From NCBI RefSeq assembly GCF_900129995.1, contig NZ_FQXO01000008.1, positions 1 to 64,000 on the forward strand: DNA of 64,000 nt, read 5' to 3'. This DNA is from Caloranaerobacter azorensis DSM 13643. GTDB lineage: Bacteria > Bacillota > Clostridia > Tissierellales > Thermohalobacteraceae. The notes beneath the pieces were generated by a model. It was not told where the DNA came from and did no database searches. It saw only the letters and a program-made list of their open reading frames with translations. Shown in pieces: positions 1-7,965 of the stretch (positions are counted from its first letter, which is position 1; the number at the start of each line of letters is the position of its first letter). A program made the position numbers and the translations under genes.

Positions 1-276
1 TAGATAGGGAAGGACCGAACATTAGGGAGGTAAGTAGCATTGAAAGATTCGAGAGGTATGCAAAGACCACAGAAAACTTCATATGAAGGCTCTCCGACTG
101 AAGTAGGACTGGAAGTCCAAGATAGGAAGGAAGCGTGTAGTATACCTTCGGCATCATCAATAGCGAAAGCCAGAGTTCAAGTTTGAACTTAACCTAATGA
201 ACCGCCGTATACCGAACGGTACGTACGGTGGTGTGAGAGGTAGGTAGATGAATTAATCATCTACCTCCTACTCGAT
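1..276 (+). mobile_element. Group II intron, 3' part (domains V and VI), truncated by window start
   Basis: Domain V can be folded by eye at 201-232: a 10-bp lower stem (201-210 with 223-232), the conserved 2-nt AC bulge at 221-222, a short upper stem and a 4-nt loop; the CGC catalytic triad is at 203-205. Domain VI follows at 235-273: GAG 235-237 pairs with CTC 271-273, AGG with CCT 267-269, and A270 is left bulged as the branch-point adenosine. The intron should end in AT at 275-276, six bases after the branch point, which fits the usual AY end. Bases 1-200 are the upstream intron part. One frame stays open from 3 to 89 but I do not recognise its peptide. The 5' end and any reverse transcriptase lie outside the window. 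Orientation is opposite to the exporter gene it abuts. Confidence 0.85.
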
Positions 277-706
277 TTTTCTTAAAATTAAATATAGTTT
301 TATTTAAAGTAGTAGAAATAATAACACCGCTTGATATAGCTGCTGCTATAAATAGTGTTTCAGTACCAAAATTAGCAGCTTCAATAAAATTTTTTTCGAT
401 AATTGATAGCATTGTATAATACATGCCAGCTCCTGGTACAAGTGGTACTATTCCGGGTATTATATATACAGTGGCAGGTTTTTTAAAAAGTCTAGCCATT
501 ATTTCACCTATCATACCAACGACTATAGCACCTAAAAATGCACCTGCGACTTTTGAATAATAGTTGTTGTTTACAAAAATATAGATTATCCATCCTAATG
601 CACCAGTTATTCCTGATTTTACGATAGAATCTTTTGGTATATTAAAAATAATTGAAAAACCTAAAGTAGATAAGAAGGCATAAATGAATTCTTTTATATA
701 TATCAA
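257..706 (-). CDS. Threonine/serine exporter small subunit (ThrE C-terminal / DUF3815 family), 3' end replaced by intron DNA
   Basis: A 149-residue membrane protein made almost only of hydrophobic segments, with the family motif around PATVYIIPGIVPLVPGAGMY in the middle and a second long hydrophobic stretch near the C-terminus. The family (YjjB-like) forms a two-part exporter for threonine and serine with the ThrE N-terminal-type partner, encoded here only 2 bases away (stop of that gene at 709). The last five or six codons (RVGGR) and the stop read into the group II intron, so the original C-terminus has been exchanged; the length is normal for the family, so function is probably kept. The start follows directly on the partner gene, suggesting translational coupling. 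Confidence 0.85.
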   Translation of the reverse strand: MIYIKEFIYAFLSTLGFSIIFNIPKDSIVKSGITGALGWIIYIFVNNNYYSKVAGAFLGAIVVGMIGEIMARLFKKPATVYIIPGIVPLVPGAGMYYTMLSIIEKNFIEAANFGTETLFIAAAISSGVIISTTLNKTIFNFKKNRVGGR

Positions 707-708
707 TT

Positions 709-1485
709 TTACATCCCTCCGAATAATATGAAAGATATTTTTAAAGTAGCACCGACACCAAATGCTATCGCTGTTGCAACAATTATAGCTTCTAATCCTC
801 TAGAAATACCAGAGAGAAAGTCTCCACTAATTGAGTCCCTGATTGCGTTAGTTATTGCGACACCGGGAACTAAAAGCATTATTGAGCCTATAATAATCTT
901 ATCCATATCCGTGCCAAAACCTAAAGTAACTGATATGATAGACAATATTGTTACTATAGAACTACCTATAATGTTAGATAGAAAAAAAGTGAAGTTTTTC
1001 CTGTTTAAAAATTCCATTACAATAACTAGAATAGAGCTTATAATAAAAGTTGAAACAAAATCCGTAAAACTTCCTTTGAATAATAAAGTAAAAAAACTAC
1101 CTGCAAAGCCGCCAAATATAAGCCTTAAGCTTTTTGGATATGTTTTGATATTATCAATATCATTTAGTATTTCGAATCCCTTATCAATAGACATATTAGA
1201 ATTTACAAATTGTCTTGAAAACTCGTTAACAAGAGCAATCTTATTAAGATCAAATTTAATACTTTTAATTCTTTTTATATAAGTTAACACTTCACCTTTA
1301 TATTCTACGGAAAGGAATATGCCAGTTGGAGTAACGAAAGCTTCTGCAAAATCTATATTTCGTGATTTACAAATTCTCTTTATAGTATCTTCTACTCTAT
1401 AGGTTTCTGCACCATTTTTAAGCATAACTTTGCCAGCTAAAATAGCCATAACTAGTAGTCTTTTTACATCGTTTAAAGATTCCAT
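709..1485 (-). CDS. Threonine/serine exporter large subunit (ThrE N-terminal / DUF1212 family)
   Basis: 258 residues. The N-terminal soluble part carries the family signature AGKVMLKNGAETYRVEDTI (about residues 17-35), followed from about residue 120 by five or so transmembrane segments ending in a small-residue-rich helix. Members (YjjP-like) work with a DUF3815 protein as a split version of ThrE, which exports threonine and serine. It is the first gene of a two-gene - strand operon and is preceded by an AGAGGTAGGTG ribosome-binding site. The divergent neighbour is glyA, so a link to serine/glycine/threonine homeostasis is plausible but inferred. Confidence 0.85.
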   Translation of the reverse strand: MESLNDVKRLLVMAILAGKVMLKNGAETYRVEDTIKRICKSRNIDFAEAFVTPTGIFLSVEYKGEVLTYIKRIKSIKFDLNKIALVNEFSRQFVNSNMSIDKGFEILNDIDNIKTYPKSLRLIFGGFAGSFFTLLFKGSFTDFVSTFIISSILVIVMEFLNRKNFTFFLSNIIGSSIVTILSIISVTLGFGTDMDKIIIGSIMLLVPGVAITNAIRDSISGDFLSGISRGLEAIIVATAIAFGVGATLKISFILFGGM

Positions 1486-1615
1486 GATGACACCTACCTC
1501 TGTTTCATTAGTTTATTTTAATCAAAAATTTTATTTAAATTTAAAAATTTGTAGAAAAATTTCCTATTTTGAAAATATTCTAGTATAATATATATTGATA
1601 GATTTTATTAAGTGG

Positions 1616-1645
1616 TATAGTTAACTAAATGTGTAGTTAACTATA
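1616..1645. promoter_or_regulatory. Double palindrome upstream of glyA, probable operator
   Basis: The palindromic 10-mer TAGTTAACTA occurs twice (1618-1627 and 1634-1643), 16 bases centre to centre, within a perfect 12-bp inverted repeat with a 6-base loop. It lies about 80 bases before the glyA start and downstream of a TATAAT box at 1584-1589. No T-run follows, so a terminator is unlikely. This looks like two half-site pairs for a dimeric regulator; the regulator is unknown. The remainder of the 1486-1723 spacer is AT-rich with no other feature I can support. Confidence 0.5.
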
Positions 1646-1723
1646 TATTTATAAAAGTATTATATAAGAAAAAATAAAAATATCAATACTTTATTTAAAA
1701 TTATTATAGAAAGGAGAAGTTAT

Positions 1724-2956
1724 ATGGATTTTAATAATTTGAAAAAATTTGATCCTGAAGTAATGCAAGCTATCGAGCAGGAAATCGGCAGACAACGTAG
1801 TAAAATAGAACTAATAGCTTCAGAAAACTTTGTTTCTCCACAGGTTATGGAGGCTATGGGAAGCCAATTAACAAATAAGTATGCAGAAGGATATCCTGGA
1901 AAAAGATATTATGGAGGATGCGAGTTTGTAGATATTGTTGAGGATTTGGCAAGAGAGAGATTAAAAAAATTATTTGGTGCTGAGCATGCCAATGTACAGC
2001 CTCATTCTGGAGCAAATGCGAATTTAGGAGTTTATTTTGCAGTGTTAGAGCCTGGTGATAAAGTTTTAGGTATGAGTTTATCTCATGGTGGCCACTTAAC
2101 TCATGGAAGTCCTGTTAATATATCAGGTACATATTTTAATTTTGTTTCTTATGGAGTAAATAAAGAGACAGAAATGATAGATTATGATGAAGTAATGGAA
2201 ATTGCTAAAAGAGAAAGGCCAAAACTAATTGTTGCAGGTGCTAGTGCATATCCGAGGATAATAGATTTTAAAAAGTTTAGAGAAATAGCAGATGCAGTTG
2301 GAGCTTATCTTATGGTAGATATGGCTCATATTGCAGGTCTAGTAGCAGCTGGATTACATCCAAGCCCAGTTCCTTATGCTGATTTTGTAACAACTACTAC
2401 ACATAAGACTTTAAGAGGTCCAAGAGGTGGAGTAATACTTTGTAAAAAAGAGTATGCGAAAAAAATTGATAAGGCTATATTCCCAGGATTACAAGGTGGA
2501 CCATTGATGCATGTAATTGCGGCAAAAGCGGTAAGTTTTAAAGAAGCTCTTGAAGACGATTTCAAAGAATATCAAAAACAAATAATTAAAAATGCAAGTG
2601 TATTGGCTGAAAGCTTGATTGAAAGAGGTTTTAGATTAGTTTCTGGTGGTACTGATAATCATTTAATTTTAATAGATTTAAGGAATAAAGGATTAACTGG
2701 TAAAAAAGCTGAGGCATTATTAGATGAAGTAGGAGTAACTACTAATAAGAATACTATACCTTTCGATCCAGAAAGTCCTTTTGTTACTAGTGGTCTAAGA
2801 ATAGGTACACCTGCTGTCACTACAAGAGGAATGAAAGAAGAACAGATGGTAGAAATTGCTGAAATAATCAATCTAACATTAGATGAGTCAAATGACAGAA
2901 ACATGATTAAAGAAAGAGTAAAAAAATTATGCGATAGTTTTCCATTGTATGAATAA
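1724..2956 (+). CDS. glyA: Serine hydroxymethyltransferase
   Basis: Interconverts serine and glycine using tetrahydrofolate and pyridoxal phosphate in the cytoplasm, supplying one-carbon units. The 410-residue length is standard. Visible signatures are the N-terminal [12 protein letters not shown], the GKRYYGG substrate loop, and [14 protein letters not shown] with the PLP lysine at K228. The start ATG has an AAAGGAG ribosome-binding site 7-8 bases upstream. It is a single gene facing away from the ThrE exporter and is followed by a palindrome-rich spacer. In an organism that ferments amino acids it may feed glycine to reductive Stickland metabolism, but that is inference. Confidence 0.97.
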   Translation: MDFNNLKKFDPEVMQAIEQEIGRQRSKIELIASENFVSPQVMEAMGSQLTNKYAEGYPGKRYYGGCEFVDIVEDLARERLKKLFGAEHANVQPHSGANANLGVYFAVLEPGDKVLGMSLSHGGHLTHGSPVNISGTYFNFVSYGVNKETEMIDYDEVMEIAKRERPKLIVAGASAYPRIIDFKKFREIADAVGAYLMVDMAHIAGLVAAGLHPSPVPYADFVTTTTHKTLRGPRGGVILCKKEYAKKIDKAIFPGLQGGPLMHVIAAKAVSFKEALEDDFKEYQKQIIKNASVLAESLIERGFRLVSGGTDNHLILIDLRNKGLTGKKAEALLDEVGVTTNKNTIPFDPESPFVTSGLRIGTPAVTTRGMKEEQMVEIAEIINLTLDESNDRNMIKERVKKLCDSFPLYE

Positions 2957-2980
2957 AATCTAATTAAATAAAAATGAGAT

Positions 2981-3127
2981 ATCAGCTATTGGCTGCCAGT
3001 TAGCAGCTAGTAGCTGATAATTGTTAATATAGGTACTAAGTACTAAATTAAAAATGTAAAATTAGTCGATAGTTGACAGTTGATGGTCAATAAACTAAAA
3101 ACTATCGACTATTGACTAGAGACTAAT
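2981..3127. repeat. Cluster of short inverted repeats after glyA
   Basis: Two hairpin systems sit in the glyA 3' spacer. The first, 2981-3018, pairs ATCAGCTA with TAGCTGAT and, inside, GCTGC with GCAGC. The second, 3061-3127, pairs ATTAGTC with GACTAAT, GTCGATAGTT (3065-3074) with its complement at 3100-3109, and GTCAATA with TATTGAC (3110-3116). The words TAGTCGATAGTTGAC and its decayed copies recur, as in small REP-like elements of clostridia. No reading frame is present. Transcriptional or mobile role unknown. Confidence 0.6.
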
Positions 3128-3138
3128 TGCTGTTATAA

Positions 3139-3170
3139 GATTACTGCATATTATTATGCAGTATCTTTTT
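3139..3170 (+). terminator. Intrinsic terminator before the activator gene
   Basis: TACTGCATA at 3142-3150 pairs with TATGCAGTA at 3155-3163 around a 4-base loop, followed by CTTTTT. It would end glyA-side transcription just before the activator gene. Confidence 0.7.
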
Positions 3171-3199
3171 AGTTAGTTTTATAAAAGAGGATTGATAAT

Positions 3200-4609
3200 A
3201 TGATAAAAGGAGAAATATTGAAATTAGTACTGCAAAATATTTTGCACTATATAGATGAGGGAATTCACGTTATAGACAATCATGGTAATACGATATTATA
3301 TAATGATGTAATGGCTAGATTAGAGGGATTGGATAAGGAATCAGTATTAAATAAGAATATATTGGATATATTTCCTAGTTTAGATGAAAATTCAAGTACT
3401 TTATTTACAGTTATGAATACGGGAAGGCCAATATTCAATAGAAATCAAACATATTTAAATTATAAAGGAAATAAGATTACAACAATGAATACTACTATTC
3501 CGTTATTTATTAATGATGAAAAGGTTGGAGCTTTAGAAATTGCTAAGGATATTACTAAAATTAAAGCATTATCTGAACAAGTAATCAACTTGCAACAGGA
3601 ACTATTTAAAAAAGATAGAGAAGAGATAAAACCTCGTATTAAAAGATATACTTTTGAAAATATTATAGGCAATAGTAGAGAAATAAAGAAAGCGATTGAT
3701 ATAGCTAGAAAGGCTGCTATGTCGAATTCTTCAGTATTAATATATGGTGAAACAGGAACAGGTAAAGAACTATTTTCACAGAGCATACATTATTGTGGAA
3801 AAAGAAAAAATAAGCCTTTTATAGCTCAAAATTGCGCAGCATTGCCAGAATCCTTACTCGAAAGTATTTTATTTGGTACTGTAAAAGGCAGTTTTACTGG
3901 AGCCGTTGACAGACCGGGATTATTTGAGCAGGCTAATGGCGGAACTCTATTGTTAGATGAGATCAATTCGACGGGACTTATGCTGCAATCGAAACTTTTG
4001 AGAGTATTGCAGGAAGGATATATAAGAAGAGTAGGTGGTCTTAAAGATATTCCTATAGATGTGAGAATAATTGCAACTACAAACGAAGATCCATTAGTTG
4101 CTATAGAAAAAGGTACTTTAAGAAAAGATTTATATTATCGTTTGAATGTAATTTCAATAAAAGTTCCTGCTTTGAGAGAGAGAAAAGAAGATTTAAAATT
4201 GTTGTGTGATTATTTCATTAGAAAATATAATAAGAAGCTTGATAAAGATGTATGGATGCTGTCGGAGCATGTTTATGAACTTTTTTTAAATTACACATGG
4301 CCTGGTAATGTAAGAGAATTAGAGAATTTAATAGAAGGAGCTATAAATTTTATATCTAAGGATGAGCATGTACTTAAAAAAGAACATTTCCCTTCATATA
4401 TTGTTGAGGAAAGTATGGGAACTGTCGATATTAAAGATATTATAAAATTAGAGAATTCATTGCCAGAGATTATATCAGAAATCGAGAAAAAACTAATAAT
4501 ACATGCATTAAAATCAACTGGAAATAATATTACTAAAGCTGCAAATAAATTAAATATTAGACGGCAGACCCTACAGCATAAAATAAAAAAATATAAAATA
4601 AGATTGTAA
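3200..4609 (+). CDS. Sigma-54-dependent activator of the ornithine operon (PAS-AAA+-Fis, RocR-like)
   Basis: 469 residues in three parts: a PAS sensor (about 10-125), a sigma-54 AAA+ domain with Walker A GETGTGKE near residue 182, the sigma-54-contact loop GSFTGA near 230 (GAFTGA in most relatives) and Walker B TLLLDEIN, and a Fis-type helix-turn-helix at about 435-465. Such proteins bind upstream sites, hydrolyse ATP and open promoters held by sigma-54 polymerase. A consensus -24/-12 promoter lies 131 bases after its stop, in front of ord, so it very probably switches on ornithine degradation. The PAS domain may sense the substrate or an intermediate; the ligand is unknown. The GTVKGSFTGAVDRPGLFE context resembles the RocR subgroup. 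Confidence 0.92.
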   Translation: MIKGEILKLVLQNILHYIDEGIHVIDNHGNTILYNDVMARLEGLDKESVLNKNILDIFPSLDENSSTLFTVMNTGRPIFNRNQTYLNYKGNKITTMNTTIPLFINDEKVGALEIAKDITKIKALSEQVINLQQELFKKDREEIKPRIKRYTFENIIGNSREIKKAIDIARKAAMSNSSVLIYGETGTGKELFSQSIHYCGKRKNKPFIAQNCAALPESLLESILFGTVKGSFTGAVDRPGLFEQANGGTLLLDEINSTGLMLQSKLLRVLQEGYIRRVGGLKDIPIDVRIIATTNEDPLVAIEKGTLRKDLYYRLNVISIKVPALRERKEDLKLLCDYFIRKYNKKLDKDVWMLSEHVYELFLNYTWPGNVRELENLIEGAINFISKDEHVLKKEHFPSYIVEESMGTVDIKDIIKLENSLPEIISEIEKKLIIHALKSTGNNITKAANKLNIRRQTLQHKIKKYKIRL

Positions 4610-4655
4610 ACGCAAATAAATTTGCACATATATGCAAATTTATTTGCGTTTTTGT
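4609..4655 (+). terminator. 18-bp inverted repeat with T-run; terminator and possible activator site
   Basis: AACGCAAATAAATTTGCA (4609-4626) is perfectly complementary to 4633-4650 across a CATATA loop, and TTTGTTTTTG follows. It overlaps the activator stop codon, so it should terminate that transcript. The inner TTTGCA-CATATA-TGCAAA is also a good dyad for a Fis-type enhancer-binding protein and lies about 90-130 bases upstream of the sigma-54 promoter, a typical distance for an upstream activating sequence. The second role is inference. Confidence 0.75.
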
Positions 4656-4740
4656 TTTTGCAATAAAAGAAAAATTTAATTTAAAAGAAAAAATATACTG
4701 AAAATTAGCAAAAATAAAAAATATTTAAATTGCAAGAAGA

Positions 4741-4757
4741 TTGGCAAGTTAATTGCA
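4741..4757 (+). promoter_or_regulatory. Sigma-54 (-24/-12) promoter of the ornithine operon
   Basis: TTGGCA and TTGCA are placed so that GG (4743-4744) and GC (4755-4756) are separated by exactly 10 bases, the invariant spacing of sigma-54 promoters. It lies 46 bases before the ord start and just downstream of a sigma-54 activator gene, which strongly supports the call. Confidence 0.88.
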
Positions 4758-4802
4758 TGATGTTAATATCGATAAAATAAATATAACTTGGAGGTGTCTT
4801 TT

Positions 4803-5849
4803 ATGGAAAATGTGAAAGTTATAATTTGGGGCTTTGGTGCTATGGGAAGTGGAATGGCTAAAATGTTGCTTAAAAAGAAAGGAGTTGAAATAGTAGGGAT
4901 TTGTGATAGAAATGAAACGAGAGTAAATAAGAGTATGTATGAAGTTTTAGGAATAGAAAGAGGAGATAGACCAGAAGTTATTATCAGAGAAAATATTGAA
5001 GATGTAATTACTGAAAAATGTGCTGATGTAGTTCTTTTAGCAACAGATTCATTTACAAAAAATGCTTTTGATAAGATTAAATTCTGTTTGGAGAAGAAGA
5101 TTAATGTAATTTCAACAGCAGAAGAAATGGCATATCCAATGGCACAATCACCAGAATTATCTAAAGAGATGGATAGAATCGCAAAGGAAAACGGTGTTAC
5201 CGTTTTAGGTACAGGGATAAATCCTGGATTTATTATGGATTTATTAGTTATAGCATTAACGGGTGCATGTGAAGAAGTTCATCATATAAAAGCATCGAGG
5301 ATTAATGATTTATCACCTTTTGGGCCAGCAGTTATGACAGAACAAGGGGTTGGAACTACGGTAGAAGAGTTTAATAAGGGCGTTGAAAATGGTACACTAG
5401 CTGGACATGTTGGGTTCCCAGAATCAATAAATATGATAGCTGATGCAGTAGGTTGGGAAGTTAATAAAATTGAACAGACTAAGGAGCCAATAGTTTCAAA
5501 TGTATATAGAAAGACTAAATATGCGGAAGTACAGCCCGGAAATGTAGCAGGATGTAGACAAATGGGATATGGCTATGTGGGTAATGAATTAAAGATTGAA
5601 ATGGAACATCCACAACAAATATTGCCAGAGAAAGAAGGAGTGGAAACTGGCGACTATATTTGGATAAAAGGTATACCTGATATCAATATGCAAATTAAAC
5701 CTGAAATTCCAGGAGGCATTGGTACAATAGCCATGTGCGTGAATATGATACCTCATGTTATTAATGCTGACTCTGGATTAAAAACTATGTTAGATTTACC
5801 GGTTCCAAGAGCAATTATGGGAGATATGAGAAAACTTATAAAAAGGTAG
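4803..5849 (+). CDS. ord: 2,4-diaminopentanoate dehydrogenase
   Basis: Oxidatively deaminates (2R,4S)-2,4-diaminopentanoate at C4 to 2-amino-4-ketopentanoate with NAD(P)+. The protein has 348 residues and opens with a Rossmann fingerprint IIWGFGAMGSGMAK, as in dihydrodipicolinate-reductase-like Ord. An in-frame TTG at 4788 would overlap the ribosome-binding site, so the ATG at 4803, preceded by GGAGGTG, is the better start. It is the first gene of the ornithine operon, directly behind a sigma-54 promoter and 8 bases before ortA. Family assignment rests on sequence character and on the neighbours oraS/oraE/ortA/ortB, which make up the same pathway. Confidence 0.93.
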   Translation: MENVKVIIWGFGAMGSGMAKMLLKKKGVEIVGICDRNETRVNKSMYEVLGIERGDRPEVIIRENIEDVITEKCADVVLLATDSFTKNAFDKIKFCLEKKINVISTAEEMAYPMAQSPELSKEMDRIAKENGVTVLGTGINPGFIMDLLVIALTGACEEVHHIKASRINDLSPFGPAVMTEQGVGTTVEEFNKGVENGTLAGHVGFPESINMIADAVGWEVNKIEQTKEPIVSNVYRKTKYAEVQPGNVAGCRQMGYGYVGNELKIEMEHPQQILPEKEGVETGDYIWIKGIPDINMQIKPEIPGGIGTIAMCVNMIPHVINADSGLKTMLDLPVPRAIMGDMRKLIKR

Positions 5850-5857
5850 GGATGTAT

Positions 5858-6172
5858 ATGAATAAGGCTAAAAAAGGAGATTGGGTGAGGATTTATAATG
5901 TAGTTCTTAAACCTGAGGAAAGAGCTCCACAGGTTCCTGATGACACTAAAAAAGTTCCTTTAGAAATGTGGGTAAAAGGCTTTTTACTAAATGAGGAGGC
6001 TAGAATTGGCGACGAGGTAGAAATAGAAACTTATATTGGCAGAAAAATTAAAGGTAAGTTGGTAGAAATAAATCCATATTATAATCACGATTATGGAAAA
6101 TGTATACCTGAACTATTATTTATTGGCAAACAGTTGCGTGGTATTCTTGAAGGCGGTGAAGATAATGAATAG
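5858..6172 (+). CDS. ortA: 2-amino-4-ketopentanoate thiolase, alpha subunit
   Basis: Small subunit (104 residues) of the PLP-dependent thiolase that cleaves 2-amino-4-ketopentanoate with CoA to acetyl-CoA and D-alanine. The sequence begins AKKGDWVRIYNVVLKPEERAP, the characteristic opening of OrtA. An ATG six bases earlier (5852) touches the purine-rich AGGTAGGG stretch and leaves no spacing, so 5858 is preferred. The 3' end overlaps ortB by 8 bases, consistent with coupled synthesis of the two subunits. Confidence 0.92.
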   Translation: MNKAKKGDWVRIYNVVLKPEERAPQVPDDTKKVPLEMWVKGFLLNEEARIGDEVEIETYIGRKIKGKLVEINPYYNHDYGKCIPELLFIGKQLRGILEGGEDNE

Positions 6173-7583
6173 AGATATGAGTTATCAAAGTGTTATGTCT
6201 AGAAGAAATGAAATAATGAAAAAAGCTGTCGGTATTGATTATGAACGTTTTGAAAGTAAAGGTATAGCATTTGATTATGAAAGAATGATGAGAGAAACTG
6301 GGTACACATTGCAGGAAATACAAAAAATACAAAGTGAAACAGGTGTAGGGAATACTCCTATATATGAATTAAAGAACTTAACAGCATTGGCCAGAAAATT
6401 GGCACCCGAAGGTAAGGGGGCTAGAATATTCATTAAAGATGAAGCATGTAATCCATCTGGTAGTTTCAAAGCCAGGAGAGCGGCAACTAGCATCTATCAT
6501 GCTAAAAAGAAAGGATATAAAGGTGTTATAGCGGCTACTAGTGGTAATTATGGAGCAGCAGTAGCGAGTCAAGCAGCAATGAATGGACTTAAATGTATAA
6601 TTGTTCAAGAGTGTTATGATTCAAGAGGGATTGGACAACCTGAAATAATAGAGAAAGCCAGAAAATGTGAAGCGTATGGCGCTGAAGTAGTGCAATTAAC
6701 GGTAGGGCCAGAATTGTTTTATACATTTTTAAAATTATTAGAGGAAACAGGTTATTTTAATGCATCGTTGTATACTCCTTTCGGGATTGCCGGTGTAGAA
6801 ACTTTAGGATATGAATTAGCAATGCAGTTCAGAGAGTTGGTAGGTAAGGACCCTGATGTTGTTGTTGCAACAAATGCAGGGGGTGGCAATTTGACAGGTA
6901 CTGCAAGAGGACTTAAAAAGGCTGGAGCTTATAACGTAAAAATAGTAGGAGCAAGTGTGAATTTAAAAGGACTTCATATGGCCAGTGATACACAGTTTAA
7001 TAAAAAGTCTTTCACTACTGGACATACGGGATTTGGGATACCTTTTGCTACATGGCCTGATAGATCGGATGTACCTAGATCTGCTGCAAGACCTTTAAGA
7101 TATATGGATAGATATGTAACAGTAAATCAGGGTGAGGTATTTTACATTACTGAGGCACTAGCACAATTAGAGGGATTAGAAAGAGGACCTGCTGGGAATA
7201 CATCTTTAGCTGCTGCTTTTGCATTGGCTCAAGAATTGGATGAAGATAAAATCATAGTTGCACAAGAAACAGAATATACTGGTGCTGGAAAACACATTCA
7301 GCCTCAATTGACTTTTGCAAGGGAGAATGGTGTAGATATTATTATCGGTAATCCAGATGAAGAAGTACCCGGGGAAAACATTATTCTACCAAGCCATCCA
7401 AGTCAAATAAAAGCTAGGGATTTAGACCTTGATAGGATTAAAAAGTCATATATTAAGAACTGTATTGAGACAACAAAAATTGATTATGTAACTAGAGAAG
7501 ACATAGATTTTCTGGTAGAAGATACAAAATCAAATGAAAAATTTGTAAAACAAATTTTGGATGAATTGGGAGTTAAATATTAA
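6165..7583 (+). CDS. ortB: 2-amino-4-ketopentanoate thiolase, beta subunit (PLP)
   Basis: 472-residue fold-type II PLP enzyme related to threonine synthase and cysteine synthase. The PLP lysine is in PSGSFKARRAA at about residue 102, with SGNYGAA (phosphate/PLP contact) and the glycine-rich TNAGGGNLTG further on. With OrtA it performs the last step of ornithine oxidation, giving acetyl-CoA and D-alanine. A longer frame opens at 6093 inside ortA, but the ATG at 6165 overlapping the ortA stop, behind GGCGGTGAAG, gives the right N-terminus; 6177 is a less likely alternative. Confidence 0.93.
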   Translation: MNRDMSYQSVMSRRNEIMKKAVGIDYERFESKGIAFDYERMMRETGYTLQEIQKIQSETGVGNTPIYELKNLTALARKLAPEGKGARIFIKDEACNPSGSFKARRAATSIYHAKKKGYKGVIAATSGNYGAAVASQAAMNGLKCIIVQECYDSRGIGQPEIIEKARKCEAYGAEVVQLTVGPELFYTFLKLLEETGYFNASLYTPFGIAGVETLGYELAMQFRELVGKDPDVVVATNAGGGNLTGTARGLKKAGAYNVKIVGASVNLKGLHMASDTQFNKKSFTTGHTGFGIPFATWPDRSDVPRSAARPLRYMDRYVTVNQGEVFYITEALAQLEGLERGPAGNTSLAAAFALAQELDEDKIIVAQETEYTGAGKHIQPQLTFARENGVDIIIGNPDEEVPGENIILPSHPSQIKARDLDLDRIKKSYIKNCIETTKIDYVTREDIDFLVEDTKSNEKFVKQILDELGVKY

Positions 7584-7599
7584 TATCGGAGGTGCAAAA

Positions 7600-7965
7600 A
7601 TGAAAAGACCAGATGATTTTGAAACTAGAAGACAGCATTTGAAAGATTTAACTGAAGAAGAATTAGAAAGAAGGTTTTGGGAATTAGCAGAAAAAATAGT
7701 TGATCCTTTAATAGAGTTAGCGTATAAGCATACTTCTCCTTCGATTGAAAGGTCTGTATTATTACGAATGGGATTTTCAAGTATAGAAGCTAAGGCTATT
7801 GTTGAAGGAGCGGTTGATAGAGGACTATTAGGTAAAGGTGCAGGGCATTTGGTCTATAGGCTTGCCAAAGAAAAAGGTATGGATATTCGTGAGGCCGGGT
7901 TAAAACTTGTTGAAGGAGAAATGTGGGATGAAGTTGTTAATATCTTTAGAGGAGGTGAGCATTAA
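7600..7965 (+). CDS. oraS: D-ornithine 4,5-aminomutase, small subunit
   Basis: 121 residues, the length known for OraS. Together with OraE it forms the adenosylcobalamin- and PLP-dependent enzyme that moves the terminal amino group of D-ornithine from C5 to C4, giving 2,4-diaminopentanoate. The sequence is helical and charged (FETRRQHLKDLTEEELERRFWEL at the start) without a cofactor motif, as expected for the small subunit. The start is fixed by GGAGGTG 6 bases before ATG 7600. Its stop overlaps the OraE start (TAATG). Confidence 0.93.
   Translation: MKRPDDFETRRQHLKDLTEEELERRFWELAEKIVDPLIELAYKHTSPSIERSVLLRMGFSSIEAKAIVEGAVDRGLLGKGAGHLVYRLAKEKGMDIREAGLKLVEGEMWDEVVNIFRGGEH

Noticed and set aside
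3-89. Open frame at the window start as a reverse transcriptase C-terminus
   Set aside because: The 28-residue peptide shows no maturase or X-domain motif I recognise; it may be non-coding intron sequence.
728-1282. 184-codon + strand reading frame inside the ThrE region
   Set aside because: It lies antisense to a gene with clear family motifs and has no ribosome-binding site; the encoded Ile/Pro/Lys pattern is that of a complement of membrane-protein codons.
1569-1589. TTGAAA/TATAAT pair as the glyA promoter
   Set aside because: The boxes are only 9 bases apart; TATAAT may be a -10 element, but this -35 cannot belong to it.
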